From: Candidatus Hermodarchaeota archaeon
GTDB lineage: Archaea > Asgardarchaeota > Hermodarchaeia > Hermodarchaeales > Hermodarchaeaceae
NCBI GenBank assembly: GCA_016840065.1
Contig: JAEOTB010000115.1
Location: 1-51,111, forward strand
Direction of reading: 5' to 3'
Length of the DNA: 51,111 nt
Shown here piece after piece: positions 18,533-25,535 of this stretch (position 1 is the first letter of the stretch; every line of letters starts with the position of its first letter). The translations under genes and the position numbers were made by a program. A model generated the notes under the pieces. The model was not told where the DNA came from and did no database searches. It worked only from the letters and a program-made list of their open reading frames with translations.

Positions 18533-18994
18533 CTAGGATGTGGTGCCGACTTTCTCCCAGGCTTGGAATTTTCCTCGGGCGCGCTGAACAAGGACGAGTC
18601 CATATCGTTTCCAGATTTCTTCACGAGTTAAGGATTCCTCCTCAGAGGGCGTACTGCTTGAAGGTGGAGTGTGTTCCTCGGGTCTGATGGACTGGCTATA
18701 GAATATAGAATCAATTAGGTTACCAACGAGCCCTTGCTGGTACTGATCCTTGACGAAGATGAGTATCTGTTCCGTGGGAACATCCACTGGCTGCAGAGGG
18801 TGACGAGTAACGCCCTGGCTGAATGAGGGGCAGACGCCACTCATCGTTTCTTTGACAATCTCGATACAGTTTGGGTCGATGAAGAACTGGCATGTCAGGC
18901 ATTGTCGCCATCCTGCGTGGATAGCTTCTTCAAGGTTGATTTTCTTACCACAAGCAACGCAAGATATGCCGACGGTGCTCAAGTCTATTTTCAT
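18533..18994 (-). CDS. RING-like zinc protein of the SMC operon
   Basis: A 153-residue protein. The N-terminal 57 residues hold six cysteines spaced C-x2-C-x16-C-x2-C-x7-C-x11-C (residues 12, 15, 32, 35, 43, 55), with a Trp before the third and Pro after the last, as in RING-like treble-clef domains. The protein at 25140-25535 has the same spacing to within one residue, so the two are probable paralogs. The C-terminal half contains an acidic/Ser-rich linker and the segment SLTREEIWKRYGLVLVQRA. It is the last gene of the operon; its ATG overlaps the stop of the winged-helix gene (ATGA) with GGTGA upstream. By position it could play the part of RING-bearing Nse1 in Smc5/6, but it lacks that protein's winged helices. 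E3 activity is inference. Confidence 0.75.
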   Translation of the reverse strand: MKIDLSTVGISCVACGKKINLEEAIHAGWRQCLTCQFFIDPNCIEIVKETMSGVCPSFSQGVTRHPLQPVDVPTEQILIFVKDQYQQGLVGNLIDSIFYSQSIRPEEHTPPSSSTPSEEESLTREEIWKRYGLVLVQRARGKFQAWEKVGTTS

Positions 18995-19650
18995 CGGCTC
19001 TCACCGTCTTCTGAACCCTTTGATGAAGTTGTGCCTACTAGGTAAGTGGCGGCTGTACTGGCGATAGCCTTTCGTCGTTCTGCGTCAAACTCGAGTTCAG
19101 TCCTGGGCCCGTAGGCTATTCGGTTTGTGCTACGTTCAATGTAACCAAGATCCGCGAGGCGCCGGAGTATTCTATCCAGTTGATAACGAGAAAGGCGACC
19201 ACGCGTTACCAATGCTGCATCTAGTTCCTTCGGAGTTGTCTTTCTTGCCCGTCTCCGAGCTCCAGCATTTTCTATAGCCGCGATAATCACTCCTAGCACA
19301 GCATATTCGGGATCGGTTAGTTCGCTAGGAACTCCGTATAGTGTGCGCAGACAGTAACGAGTCTCCCGACCAAGCCGATATTCTACGAGTTCCAACCCTA
19401 GTGGAGTGATATGCTGCCGAAGTAGGCTGAAGAGCTGATTGAGCCCATCACGGTTCGTGTGCAGGGCTTCTAGTAAATCCTGTTGCTTAACACCGATGTT
19501 GAGCTGACTTTCACCGTCACGCCAACGGGCGGTGAGGGCTGCGAAGAGCTGACCAAGTAGATGCTGTTGAGCGCGTTCCTCACTTTCATCGACACCCCGG
19601 TCGGCAGTATCAACTGAGGACTCGTCTCTAGGAGTAGGTTCTTCTGTCAC
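18991..19650 (-). CDS. Tandem winged-helix protein resembling Nse3/MAGE (KITE family)
   Basis: A 219-residue protein beginning at a GTG, with AGGAGG about eleven bases upstream. After an acidic, disordered N-terminus come two winged-helix-like units. The first ends in LGLELVEYRLGRETRYCLRTL, which resembles the FGLEL-x-EV...YILVN-x-L segment of MAGE proteins. The second contains DPEYAVLGVIIAAIEN, a KTTPKELDAAL helix and LGYIERSTNRIAYGPRTELEF, resembling the MAGE ending Y-L-E-Y...WGPRA-x-x-E. KITE proteins (ScpB, MukE, Nse1, Nse3) bind the kleisin of SMC complexes, and its place after an SMC and a kleisin-like gene fits. ScpB is the main alternative. The match is from memory, not a search. Confidence 0.7.
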   Translation of the reverse strand: MTEEPTPRDESSVDTADRGVDESEERAQQHLLGQLFAALTARWRDGESQLNIGVKQQDLLEALHTNRDGLNQLFSLLRQHITPLGLELVEYRLGRETRYCLRTLYGVPSELTDPEYAVLGVIIAAIENAGARRRARKTTPKELDAALVTRGRLSRYQLDRILRRLADLGYIERSTNRIAYGPRTELEFDAERRKAIASTAATYLVGTTSSKGSEDGESR

Positions 19651-19655
19651 TTCTA

Positions 19656-20510
19656 CTATTGAACCTCCTGACGGCGCCTAGACTCTACTGCCACAGCAGC
19701 AAAAGAGACTTCATCTGTTTTCCGCTTTGAGGGGCGAAAGGCGATGATGGATTTTCCAAGGAAGGAGGCGGATATTCCTCCATCCCTTATCATCTGACTA
19801 AGAATATCAAGTTCCCAATTCGTTAACAGCTCTGCCAGCTCGTCTATCGAATACCGCTTACCCTCAAGCTGGGCTGTGAGTTTTTCCCGGAGACCTTTCA
19901 GCTCTTCTTGGAGGAGCTGGTCGTAGGCTACCTTATGCCGAGCTAGATCCGCTCGGTCCTCAGGAGTCGACACTACACTGCTTGCCAAGGGGTTATCCCC
20001 GTCAGGCATTGTGAATTCAGGTGCAATGATTTCTCGACTCGGTAAGAATACCAAGGGCGTTGCCCGGCGTTTAACTTCTGTGGCGAAGCGGCTAATCCAG
20101 ACCTCTGGTGTTACATCAATCGCTGCAAGGACCGCGTCTCTCTGTAATTGCATCTTGGCCATATTGAGATAGCAGCGTCCGTCCAGCACATGTTCCCAAG
20201 GTGTTTCGACGAAACGATAGGCTTCAGATACTTCTTCTCGGTCACGCTCTGACTCTCTAATCTCGAAAACCTCTTGGTCCTTTAGAGCCTTCTCATACTT
20301 CTTCGATAGATTCCAAAGAGCCATCACGATACCCTTTACAACTTGCTCTTGTTTATCTGGGCTAAGCGGACCTGTTCTGTTTTGAAGCCTGTAAGATGAT
20401 AAGCTCTCAAGGGGGCAGCTTCTAGAGCAGGGCTCGTCTGCGCCGCATCTTCGGCGACACATCTCCTCCAAACTTTCCTCTGATTTCTTGGAGAGTTTCT
20501 TGTTGCGCAT
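19656..20510 (-). CDS. Probable kleisin-position subunit (Nse4-like candidate) with N-terminal cysteine cluster
   Basis: A 284-residue protein whose ATG overlaps the SMC stop codon (TAATG), so the two are strictly coupled. Residues 18-32 hold four cysteines as C-x3-C-x5-C-x3-C, a possible metal site. Residues 60-110 are charged helix (LWNLSKKYEKALKDQEVFEI). A central segment with TPLVFLPSREIIAPEF looks like extended linker, and the C-terminal 80 residues are helical, ending in a winged-helix-like stretch (YSIDELAELLTNWELDILSQMI). Two helical ends joined by a linker is the layout of kleisins, and the gene lies where the kleisin lies in SMC operons. No sequence match to Nse4, ScpA or MukF is obvious to me, so the call rests on context. 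Confidence 0.6.
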   Translation of the reverse strand: MRNKKLSKKSEESLEEMCRRRCGADEPCSRSCPLESLSSYRLQNRTGPLSPDKQEQVVKGIVMALWNLSKKYEKALKDQEVFEIRESERDREEVSEAYRFVETPWEHVLDGRCYLNMAKMQLQRDAVLAAIDVTPEVWISRFATEVKRRATPLVFLPSREIIAPEFTMPDGDNPLASSVVSTPEDRADLARHKVAYDQLLQEELKGLREKLTAQLEGKRYSIDELAELLTNWELDILSQMIRDGGISASFLGKSIIAFRPSKRKTDEVSFAAVAVESRRRQEVQ

Positions 20511-23434
20511 TAGCGCTCCACTTCCCCTTTGATAAGCACGATATGGTTCATACTAGCTGGAATTTCTAAACCAACTGTCGAGGGCGCCATGAGAATGAAT
20601 TGTGGGTCTACGGTTAGATTCATTCGACTTAGCTCTAATGCCCGCTGAACAATACTGAGTACAGCAGCACGACTTGCCTCATCGAGACGCTGAGTGAACT
20701 CGTCGATGACATGTAGAGGGCTTTTTGCAAGCGTATGGAGTGCAAGGATGAATGTTTGTGTACCGAGAATCCTCTCTCCACCACTCATGTTTTCATAGGT
20801 TCGCCAAGCATCTTCCTTATTGATAGCTATTTGGATGAACAGCTCAGCACGACTTGGCTCATTCGGGTATCTTACCGTTAGGCGTACCTGTTTTAGGAAA
20901 TGGCTGAGGAGTTTGTTCATTCGCTGGTTTAGACGCTCTAGGGTTTCTTCTAGACGGCGACGCCATTCGATTATTCTTCTTTGGACATCCCCCATCAGAT
21001 TGTCAAGGTGGCGTTTGCGTTCTGCAAGATATTCTTGGAGTTGGCGTACTAATTTTTCCTGCTTTTCATAAGCCTGTCTGTCCTCTGCGGTGGCACGAAT
21101 CGTTTCAATCATCGCTTGAACTTGGATTTGTTCTTCTCGCACTTGGTTAGGAAGCCTTACCATGTCGGGTCTTGGACCTTGGGCTTCAGCTGCCTGTTGC
21201 TGTTCTTTAACTTGATTGCTTAGGTGGTTGTGTTCCTCCTCTCTGTCTCGAAGGTCTCGTGTGAGTCGTTCAATCTCGGATTCGAGTCTGTATCTTCGGT
21301 TATCCAGATTTCTTAGTTGTTCCTCAACTCTGTTGAGACGTGGGATGACCTTTGATAGTGAGTTGTCACACCGGCGATATTCCTCATCTATCCCATCAAG
21401 ACTACTACCCAATTCTGCAATTTGTTGTTCTACATCATCAATGTGCCGCTGCAAATCTGCTACCAAGATATCTCGGTCATCACCGGTTGAGCGGGCTGTT
21501 TCCGGGTGACGAAGCTCTTGAAGACGAATCTTGATCTGACTAATGTCTGAATTAACCTTCATACGATCTAAGCCGAGTACTTGTTCCTGACGCCGTAGCG
21601 CCGCTAACTTGCTTATCACACTACTTGTATCATCACCGAGACGAATTTCACGGAGCTCCCTACCCAGAGAGACTGTCACAGGCGGAGGTGGTCTGGTGAA
21701 CGCACCGATACGCAGGTAGTGACTAGCGCCATCGCTTGTGATGATATTTCCACGTAATCTTTGAGCTGCATCCGCGAGCAGATTAGGGTCTGATGCTTCG
21801 GCAACAGCGGTGTTGATAACGCGGTTTAGAAACATAACCACTCTAGGCTCTCCCTGAATGAGGTCGGCTGCCCAGCCAATGACGGGGGGAGAGATTGTGG
21901 GTCTGCGGCGGGGTTCAGACTCTTCTGAGTGGGCTCTAGCAACAAGTAGGTTTGGTTTCCGGTCTGACCAAAGACGGTCAAAAATCTCCTTAGCGCTACT
22001 AAACGCTTCACGATTGAGAGCAAGGAAAGCGTAAGCATAACGTCCTAGAGCTAGTTTCACGGCGAGTTCATATCTCTCCTGTCCTCTCTTCATCCTTATT
22101 AGAGAGAATAGGGGGCCAAGCACCTTTCGTCCAAGAGCAGCTTCGTCAAGTCCATGGCGAAATTGCTTGCAAGCGCGTAAAATCTCCGCTTCACGGCGTG
22201 AATGCCTCTGGGGCTCAACCGTAAGTTCCTCTTCTGTTGAAGCGATTTGCTGCCTAAGTGAAAGCTGCCTTTTATCCAGTTTGTCTCGCTCAGCGATGAG
22301 TTCTGCTAGTTCGGATCGGAGTGTGTCCTCCTGAAGGGAGGGTGTTTGGGTAATATCTGGTTGAGATGAGCGATAACGGGTTATCCTTGAAATAGCTTCC
22401 TTGAGTTCACTGTCGAGGGCACTTCTCTTGCCGCGCGCTTCCATTTGCTGGTCCCGAAGCACAGTCATGGTGTCTCGCAGTTTCGTCCGCTGAGAGAACA
22501 GGTCACGACGCTTCTCACTGAGTTCTTCCCGACGAGTGTCTAGCTTCTCCATCTTGGACCGCTCAGTTTCCAGACCAGTCTTCGTTTCATTAATGGAGGT
22601 TTCGAGCTGACTGATGAGCTGCTCACGGTGTACGACCTCAGCCCAAGCAGCCTCAACTGTCAATGCTTGAAACCGTTCTTGTAACTTCTGCTTCTGCTCA
22701 TAGGCCTCGAAAGCAGTTTTGAGAATCTGAAGACGTTGTTCCTCTCCACGGATTCGCTGCTGAAGTGGCGTAACATTGGATCGTGCCTGGACCACAAGCA
22801 ACCGCGCCTCTTCTAATTTCTCCATCCAATCATTAAGCCCTGTCTCGTTCAAGAGGGTCTCAAACTTCCTACGAGGTGTCTGGGATGCGAATTGGTCCAG
22901 TGTTTCCGCCTCTGTAACTGCAAGAGGTGAATCACCAAACACTCCCGCTGCCTGGAAGAGTTGACGAATATCCTGTCGACTTATTCGGCGCCCCTTGATT
23001 GTTCGCTGATTATTAACCCAGAGAGAAATCGTGTTGCTGGGGAGGATGCGCAGGCGGATTGATACCGTGTCTTGGTCGAGGAGCTTATTCATCTCCTTCT
23101 CGGGACTTCGCAAGAGACGACGTTCAGCGATGACTGGGTTGTTGAGTTCTAGAATAACCTCAGCGTACTTGTCGAAGGGACCGATGAATTTGATGTTACG
23201 TTGACGCTGAACACGTTTTGATTCTAAACCAATGATTAGTAGCAACGCATCAAGAATCAGGGTTTTACCACTGCCATTAGACCCTGTTATCAGAGTAATT
23301 GGTGAACGGTCTAGATGAACCGTTGTATCTCGATGAATGACAAAATTGACCAGCCTAATACTTCGAAAAACCATGCGAGTGGCGGGTGGGGATTCAGCTG
23401 CCGGAGAGGACGCCACCGCTTCTTTACTGGTCAT
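20510..23434 (-). CDS. SMC-family ATPase of the SMC5/6 type (SMC6-like)
   Basis: A 974-residue protein with full SMC architecture: an N-terminal head with Walker A GSNGSGKT (residues 51-58), coiled coil (about 190-370), a hinge (about 415-590), a returning coil to about 860, and a C-terminal head with signature SGGER (884-888) and Walker B HVIDEF (Asp911-Glu912). Several features point to the SMC5/6 branch: the LVNFVIHRDTTVHL opening, the single-line ending QFILMAPSTVGLEIP, resembling QFILLTPQSMSSLP of SMC6, and the hinge segment IITSDGASHYLRIG, resembling the SMC6 hinge. There is no Cys-x-x-Cys hook, so it is not Rad50. Only one SMC gene is present, so a homodimer, or a partner elsewhere, is implied. 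It presumably folds or entraps DNA using ATP. Confidence 0.88.
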   Translation of the reverse strand: MTSKEAVASSPAAESPPATRMVFRSIRLVNFVIHRDTTVHLDRSPITLITGSNGSGKTLILDALLLIIGLESKRVQRQRNIKFIGPFDKYAEVILELNNPVIAERRLLRSPEKEMNKLLDQDTVSIRLRILPSNTISLWVNNQRTIKGRRISRQDIRQLFQAAGVFGDSPLAVTEAETLDQFASQTPRRKFETLLNETGLNDWMEKLEEARLLVVQARSNVTPLQQRIRGEEQRLQILKTAFEAYEQKQKLQERFQALTVEAAWAEVVHREQLISQLETSINETKTGLETERSKMEKLDTRREELSEKRRDLFSQRTKLRDTMTVLRDQQMEARGKRSALDSELKEAISRITRYRSSQPDITQTPSLQEDTLRSELAELIAERDKLDKRQLSLRQQIASTEEELTVEPQRHSRREAEILRACKQFRHGLDEAALGRKVLGPLFSLIRMKRGQERYELAVKLALGRYAYAFLALNREAFSSAKEIFDRLWSDRKPNLLVARAHSEESEPRRRPTISPPVIGWAADLIQGEPRVVMFLNRVINTAVAEASDPNLLADAAQRLRGNIITSDGASHYLRIGAFTRPPPPVTVSLGRELREIRLGDDTSSVISKLAALRRQEQVLGLDRMKVNSDISQIKIRLQELRHPETARSTGDDRDILVADLQRHIDDVEQQIAELGSSLDGIDEEYRRCDNSLSKVIPRLNRVEEQLRNLDNRRYRLESEIERLTRDLRDREEEHNHLSNQVKEQQQAAEAQGPRPDMVRLPNQVREEQIQVQAMIETIRATAEDRQAYEKQEKLVRQLQEYLAERKRHLDNLMGDVQRRIIEWRRRLEETLERLNQRMNKLLSHFLKQVRLTVRYPNEPSRAELFIQIAINKEDAWRTYENMSGGERILGTQTFILALHTLAKSPLHVIDEFTQRLDEASRAAVLSIVQRALELSRMNLTVDPQFILMAPSTVGLEIPASMNHIVLIKGEVER

Positions 23435-23473
23435 TTTGACTTGAAAACCCCTTCTGCCTTTTCAACCCGCTAA

Positions 23474-23486
23474 TAAGTATTTAAGT
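23474..23486 (-). promoter_or_regulatory. Putative TATA box for the SMC operon
   Basis: Read on the minus strand this is ACTTAAATACTTA, a good archaeal TATA-like element. It lies 40-52 bases upstream of the SMC start codon at 23434, which would leave a leader of roughly 15-20 bases. No other AT-rich element of this quality lies nearer. Confidence 0.5.
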
Positions 23487-23702
23487 CGACTTCTTTAACT
23501 TTCTCGTTTTACCTCTGGAACAACAGCTAGCAGGGTTTCCAGCGATTTCCTATTTTTATAAGCCTTTCCGAGGCGTACCTAAACCCAAAAGAACGGTACG
23601 AACCAGAGAACACTGATTGCGAGCGAAAGTGCGCCAACAGATTAGCAAACTGCTGATTAGACACGCTTGTCCAACGGTGTAACAGTTATCTGGACCCGTA
23701 AG

Positions 23703-23714
23703 ATAAACTTAAAG
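23703..23714 (+). promoter_or_regulatory. Putative TATA box for the ubiquitin-like operon
   Basis: ATAAACTTAAAG lies about 37-48 bases upstream of the ATG at 23751. A ribosome binding site GGTGAT follows at 23740-23745, five bases before the start, consistent with a short transcribed leader. Confidence 0.5.
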
Positions 23715-23750
23715 TGGATAAAGCAACGCCAACCTTCTAGGTGATTACAC

Positions 23751-24074
23751 ATGACAAGCGATGAAGGCTTTTGGAGATCAATCATAGTTGACGTAGAACC
23801 CCGTCAGAAGGAGTTCCGCATCGGCATAGACGAAGACACCAGCATCGGAGAAGTCATCCGAACCCTAGTCACCCAAGCCCGTGATGAGGGTATTAGTGTG
23901 GATGAGTGGGCAAAGGCGAAAATCGGTGACCAACGAGCAGAGTTTGTGCTCATCCGGAAAGCACCTGAACCCACACGGCTCAGCCCCACCGCCACCTTTG
24001 GTGACTTGGAACCCAAAGTTGTCGATGATGAATTCTTCCTCATGGACGTGATCCCAGAAGTTGGAATTAAATAG
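23751..24074 (+). CDS. Ubiquitin-like (beta-grasp) protein without a C-terminal di-glycine
   Basis: A 107-residue protein with the order of elements of a ubiquitin fold: strand WRSIIVDVEP, hairpin strand EFRIGIDEDTSIGEVI running into the long helix, strand RAEFVLIRKA, loop LSPTATFGDL and closing strand EFFLMDVIPE. The EDTSIGEVI stretch matches the turn-into-helix region of ubiquitin-like domains, including the YukD type. The chain ends VGIK: there is no Gly-Gly pair anywhere, so classical E1-dependent C-terminal activation would need an unusual C-terminus, or the protein may act without conjugation. It is the first gene of the plus-strand operon, with GGTGAT well placed. Fold assignment is by pattern; the E2-like, RING-like and E1-like genes nearby support it. 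Confidence 0.72.
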   Translation: MTSDEGFWRSIIVDVEPRQKEFRIGIDEDTSIGEVIRTLVTQARDEGISVDEWAKAKIGDQRAEFVLIRKAPEPTRLSPTATFGDLEPKVVDDEFFLMDVIPEVGIK

Positions 24075-24104
24075 GCTCTATCATGATTTGGATACGGGAA
24101 GCAC

Positions 24105-24854
24105 ATGACTCGAGCAGTTTTTTCTACGGAATTATTCAACGCGCGTGTGGAAACACAGATACAAACCTTCTTCGACACTATGGCCAATCTCTACGGGCAG
24201 CGAGGTTGGTCACCTGAACAGCCTAGGCGCCGAGATTTGAAGTGGGAAACCGAAGACTTCACAGTAGAGATTAATGGTCGTTACCGGGATGGTGCCTACA
24301 AGCAGTTTCACTTCACTATGCGGAACCTCCCAGGATACTTCCGTTGCCCTGGATCTCTCACCGACCCGAATGCTATCCGATGGGAACACCGCTTTTCCTT
24401 CGACTTACCCCGTGAGTATCCACAGAATATTGGGTCTATCCGTCCTTCAGCTGAAACCCCCCTTTATCATCCACGGCTATCCGCAGGCGGGAAAGGACTT
24501 GCCTGCTACTCGGTTAGAGGAGAGCTAGACCGCATCCTTGAAGACCTACCCTTCTTTGTATTACTCAAACCTGATCGTGTTGAGCCGCCATCCCGTTTTT
24601 CCTCTGACCATGGGTTGAATACCCAGGCTATGCATTGGTACGAGCGAAACGCCGATGGGATTGTGGCAACCCTCGAACGTCTTTGGAGAGAGCGCCATAA
24701 AGATCCAGACACATCAGAAGGTGAAAGGCGTAGTGGGCGCGTACAAATCATTACCTCTCCACGGGAAGCTCAACCCGGTCGTCGGAGCCCACGTATCCTT
24801 GATGAAAAGGAGCATCAAACTGGGCGAATCAGAATTTTAGATGATGAAGATTAG
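24105..24854 (+). CDS. E2-like (UBC-fold) protein with motif-bearing C-terminal tail
   Basis: A 249-residue protein. The central 110 residues follow the UBC pattern: strands around FHFTMRNLPGYF and HRFSFDLPREYP (the P-x2-YP turn), then YHPRLSAGGKGLACYS, matching the HPN...G-x-IC-L-S active-site region of E2 enzymes with Cys134 as the candidate thioester cysteine, and a C-terminal helix with LNTQAMHWYERN. An E2 takes an activated modifier from an E1 and passes it on with an E3. The last 50 residues are a disordered basic/acidic tail with three related motifs (GRVQII, SPRILDE, GRIRILDD), which recur in the next two genes. It begins 30 bases after the ubiquitin-like gene. Confidence 0.72.
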   Translation: MTRAVFSTELFNARVETQIQTFFDTMANLYGQRGWSPEQPRRRDLKWETEDFTVEINGRYRDGAYKQFHFTMRNLPGYFRCPGSLTDPNAIRWEHRFSFDLPREYPQNIGSIRPSAETPLYHPRLSAGGKGLACYSVRGELDRILEDLPFFVLLKPDRVEPPSRFSSDHGLNTQAMHWYERNADGIVATLERLWRERHKDPDTSEGERRSGRVQIITSPREAQPGRRSPRILDEKEHQTGRIRILDDED

Positions 24855-25143
24855 AGGTGCCTCAAGCATCATGCCAAGTCGGTCTCCAAAGGACGAAGAA
24901 GAAGCTGAAGAAACAAGAACTGAACAGCCAGCGTCTGAACAAGATAGTGCTGAAGATACAGAGGAAGAGCAACTCGTCTTAGAGGAGGAAGACACGTCAC
25001 AGGCCCATCGTAGTCGGATTGTCATATTGGGAGAGAGGGACATCCCCTTCGAAGAGGAGCGACCTCCGAACCTCTTGCCAAACTTTCAAGTGAAGGTTCA
25101 TCGAGTGAGCAGACCAGAGAAGCCAAGGGAGGTTGGACTTTGA
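24841..25143 (+). CDS. Small acidic, probably disordered protein of the ubiquitin-like operon
   Basis: About 100 residues, or 90 if started at the ATG at 24871. The first half is a run of Glu/Asp/Gln/Ser with almost no hydrophobic residues. It is followed by HRSRIVILGERDIPFEEE and a basic segment KVHRVSRPEKPRE. The R-I-V-I-L-G-E core resembles the tail motifs of the E2-like protein and the RING-like protein on either side. The reading frame overlaps the E2 gene by 14 bases and its stop overlaps the RING gene start by three bases (TTGA), supporting real translation. No known family; an adaptor that docks through the shared motif is a guess. Confidence 0.65.
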   Translation: MMKIRGASSIMPSRSPKDEEEAEETRTEQPASEQDSAEDTEEEQLVLEEEDTSQAHRSRIVILGERDIPFEEERPPNLLPNFQVKVHRVSRPEKPREVGL

Positions 25144-25535
25144 GTGTCCATGGTGCAGCACAGGTTAAGTGCGCGATTTGCGATGACGCCGTTTCACTAG
25201 AAAATGCACGGTTGGACTGGTGGATTTGCACCAGTTGCGGAAGCTATTTGTGTCCGCGATGCCACACACTGTTTACTAGGAGTGGTGATGAACTCTGCCC
25301 TGGAACTATAGTTCGAGGAGCTGAGCCGCACCAACCCCATCTCACGCGATTCCTTTCGCCTCGACCTAATCCAGAACCGCCAGCACAACATGGTAGCCCC
25401 TCTGTTCGTATCTTGGAAGATGTTCCTCGTCGACCAAGCCCAAAGCCTGGAGGCAGGGTAATCTTTCTTGATGACAGAGAGCCTGGAGAAGAGGAGCGAG
25501 AGACTAAAACACAAGATGATGAAGATGCCGGCTAA
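25140..25535 (+). CDS. RING-like zinc protein of the ubiquitin-like operon
   Basis: A 131-residue protein starting at a TTG with an excellent GGGAGGT six bases upstream. The N-terminal domain has C-x2-C-x15-C-x2-C-x7-C-x11-C (residues 11, 14, 30, 33, 41, 53) plus an extra Cys38 and His42, so a two-zinc treble-clef RING-like domain is likely. The spacing matches the protein at 18533-18994 in the SMC operon. The remaining 75 residues are Pro- and Arg-rich and disordered, with two copies of the shared tail motif (VRILED and GRVIFLDD). By analogy with prokaryotic ubiquitin-like operons it is the best E3 candidate; that role is inferred. Confidence 0.75.
   Translation: MSVHGAAQVKCAICDDAVSLENARLDWWICTSCGSYLCPRCHTLFTRSGDELCPGTIVRGAEPHQPHLTRFLSPRPNPEPPAQHGSPSVRILEDVPRRPSPKPGGRVIFLDDREPGEEERETKTQDDEDAG

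Larger units (their letters stand above)
23435..23750. promoter_or_regulatory. Divergent intergenic region between the SMC and ubiquitin-like operons
   Basis: At 316 bases this is the longest gene-free stretch in the window. Its left end carries a minus-strand TATA-like element and its right end a plus-strand one, so both operons can be driven from here. The roughly 190 bases between them (about 23500-23700) contain a further AT stretch, TTTTTATAAG, near 23554-23563. I see no tRNA, no clear hairpin and no convincing short reading frame. A regulatory or small-RNA role is possible but unsupported. Confidence 0.5.

Noticed and set aside
20510..23434. Rad50/SbcC identity for the large SMC-like protein
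   Set aside because: The middle of the protein is a globular SMC hinge with no Cys-x-x-Cys zinc hook, and no Mre11-like nuclease gene is adjacent.
18533..23434. Wadjet/MksBEFG-type defence operon
   Set aside because: An SMC, a possible kleisin and a winged-helix protein are present, but no TOPRIM nuclease (JetD) is found, and the SMC ending and hinge look SMC6-like rather than JetC/MukB-like.
23500..23700. tRNA or structured RNA in the divergent intergenic region
   Set aside because: No T-loop-like sequence, no cloverleaf pairing and no clear long hairpin could be found by eye.
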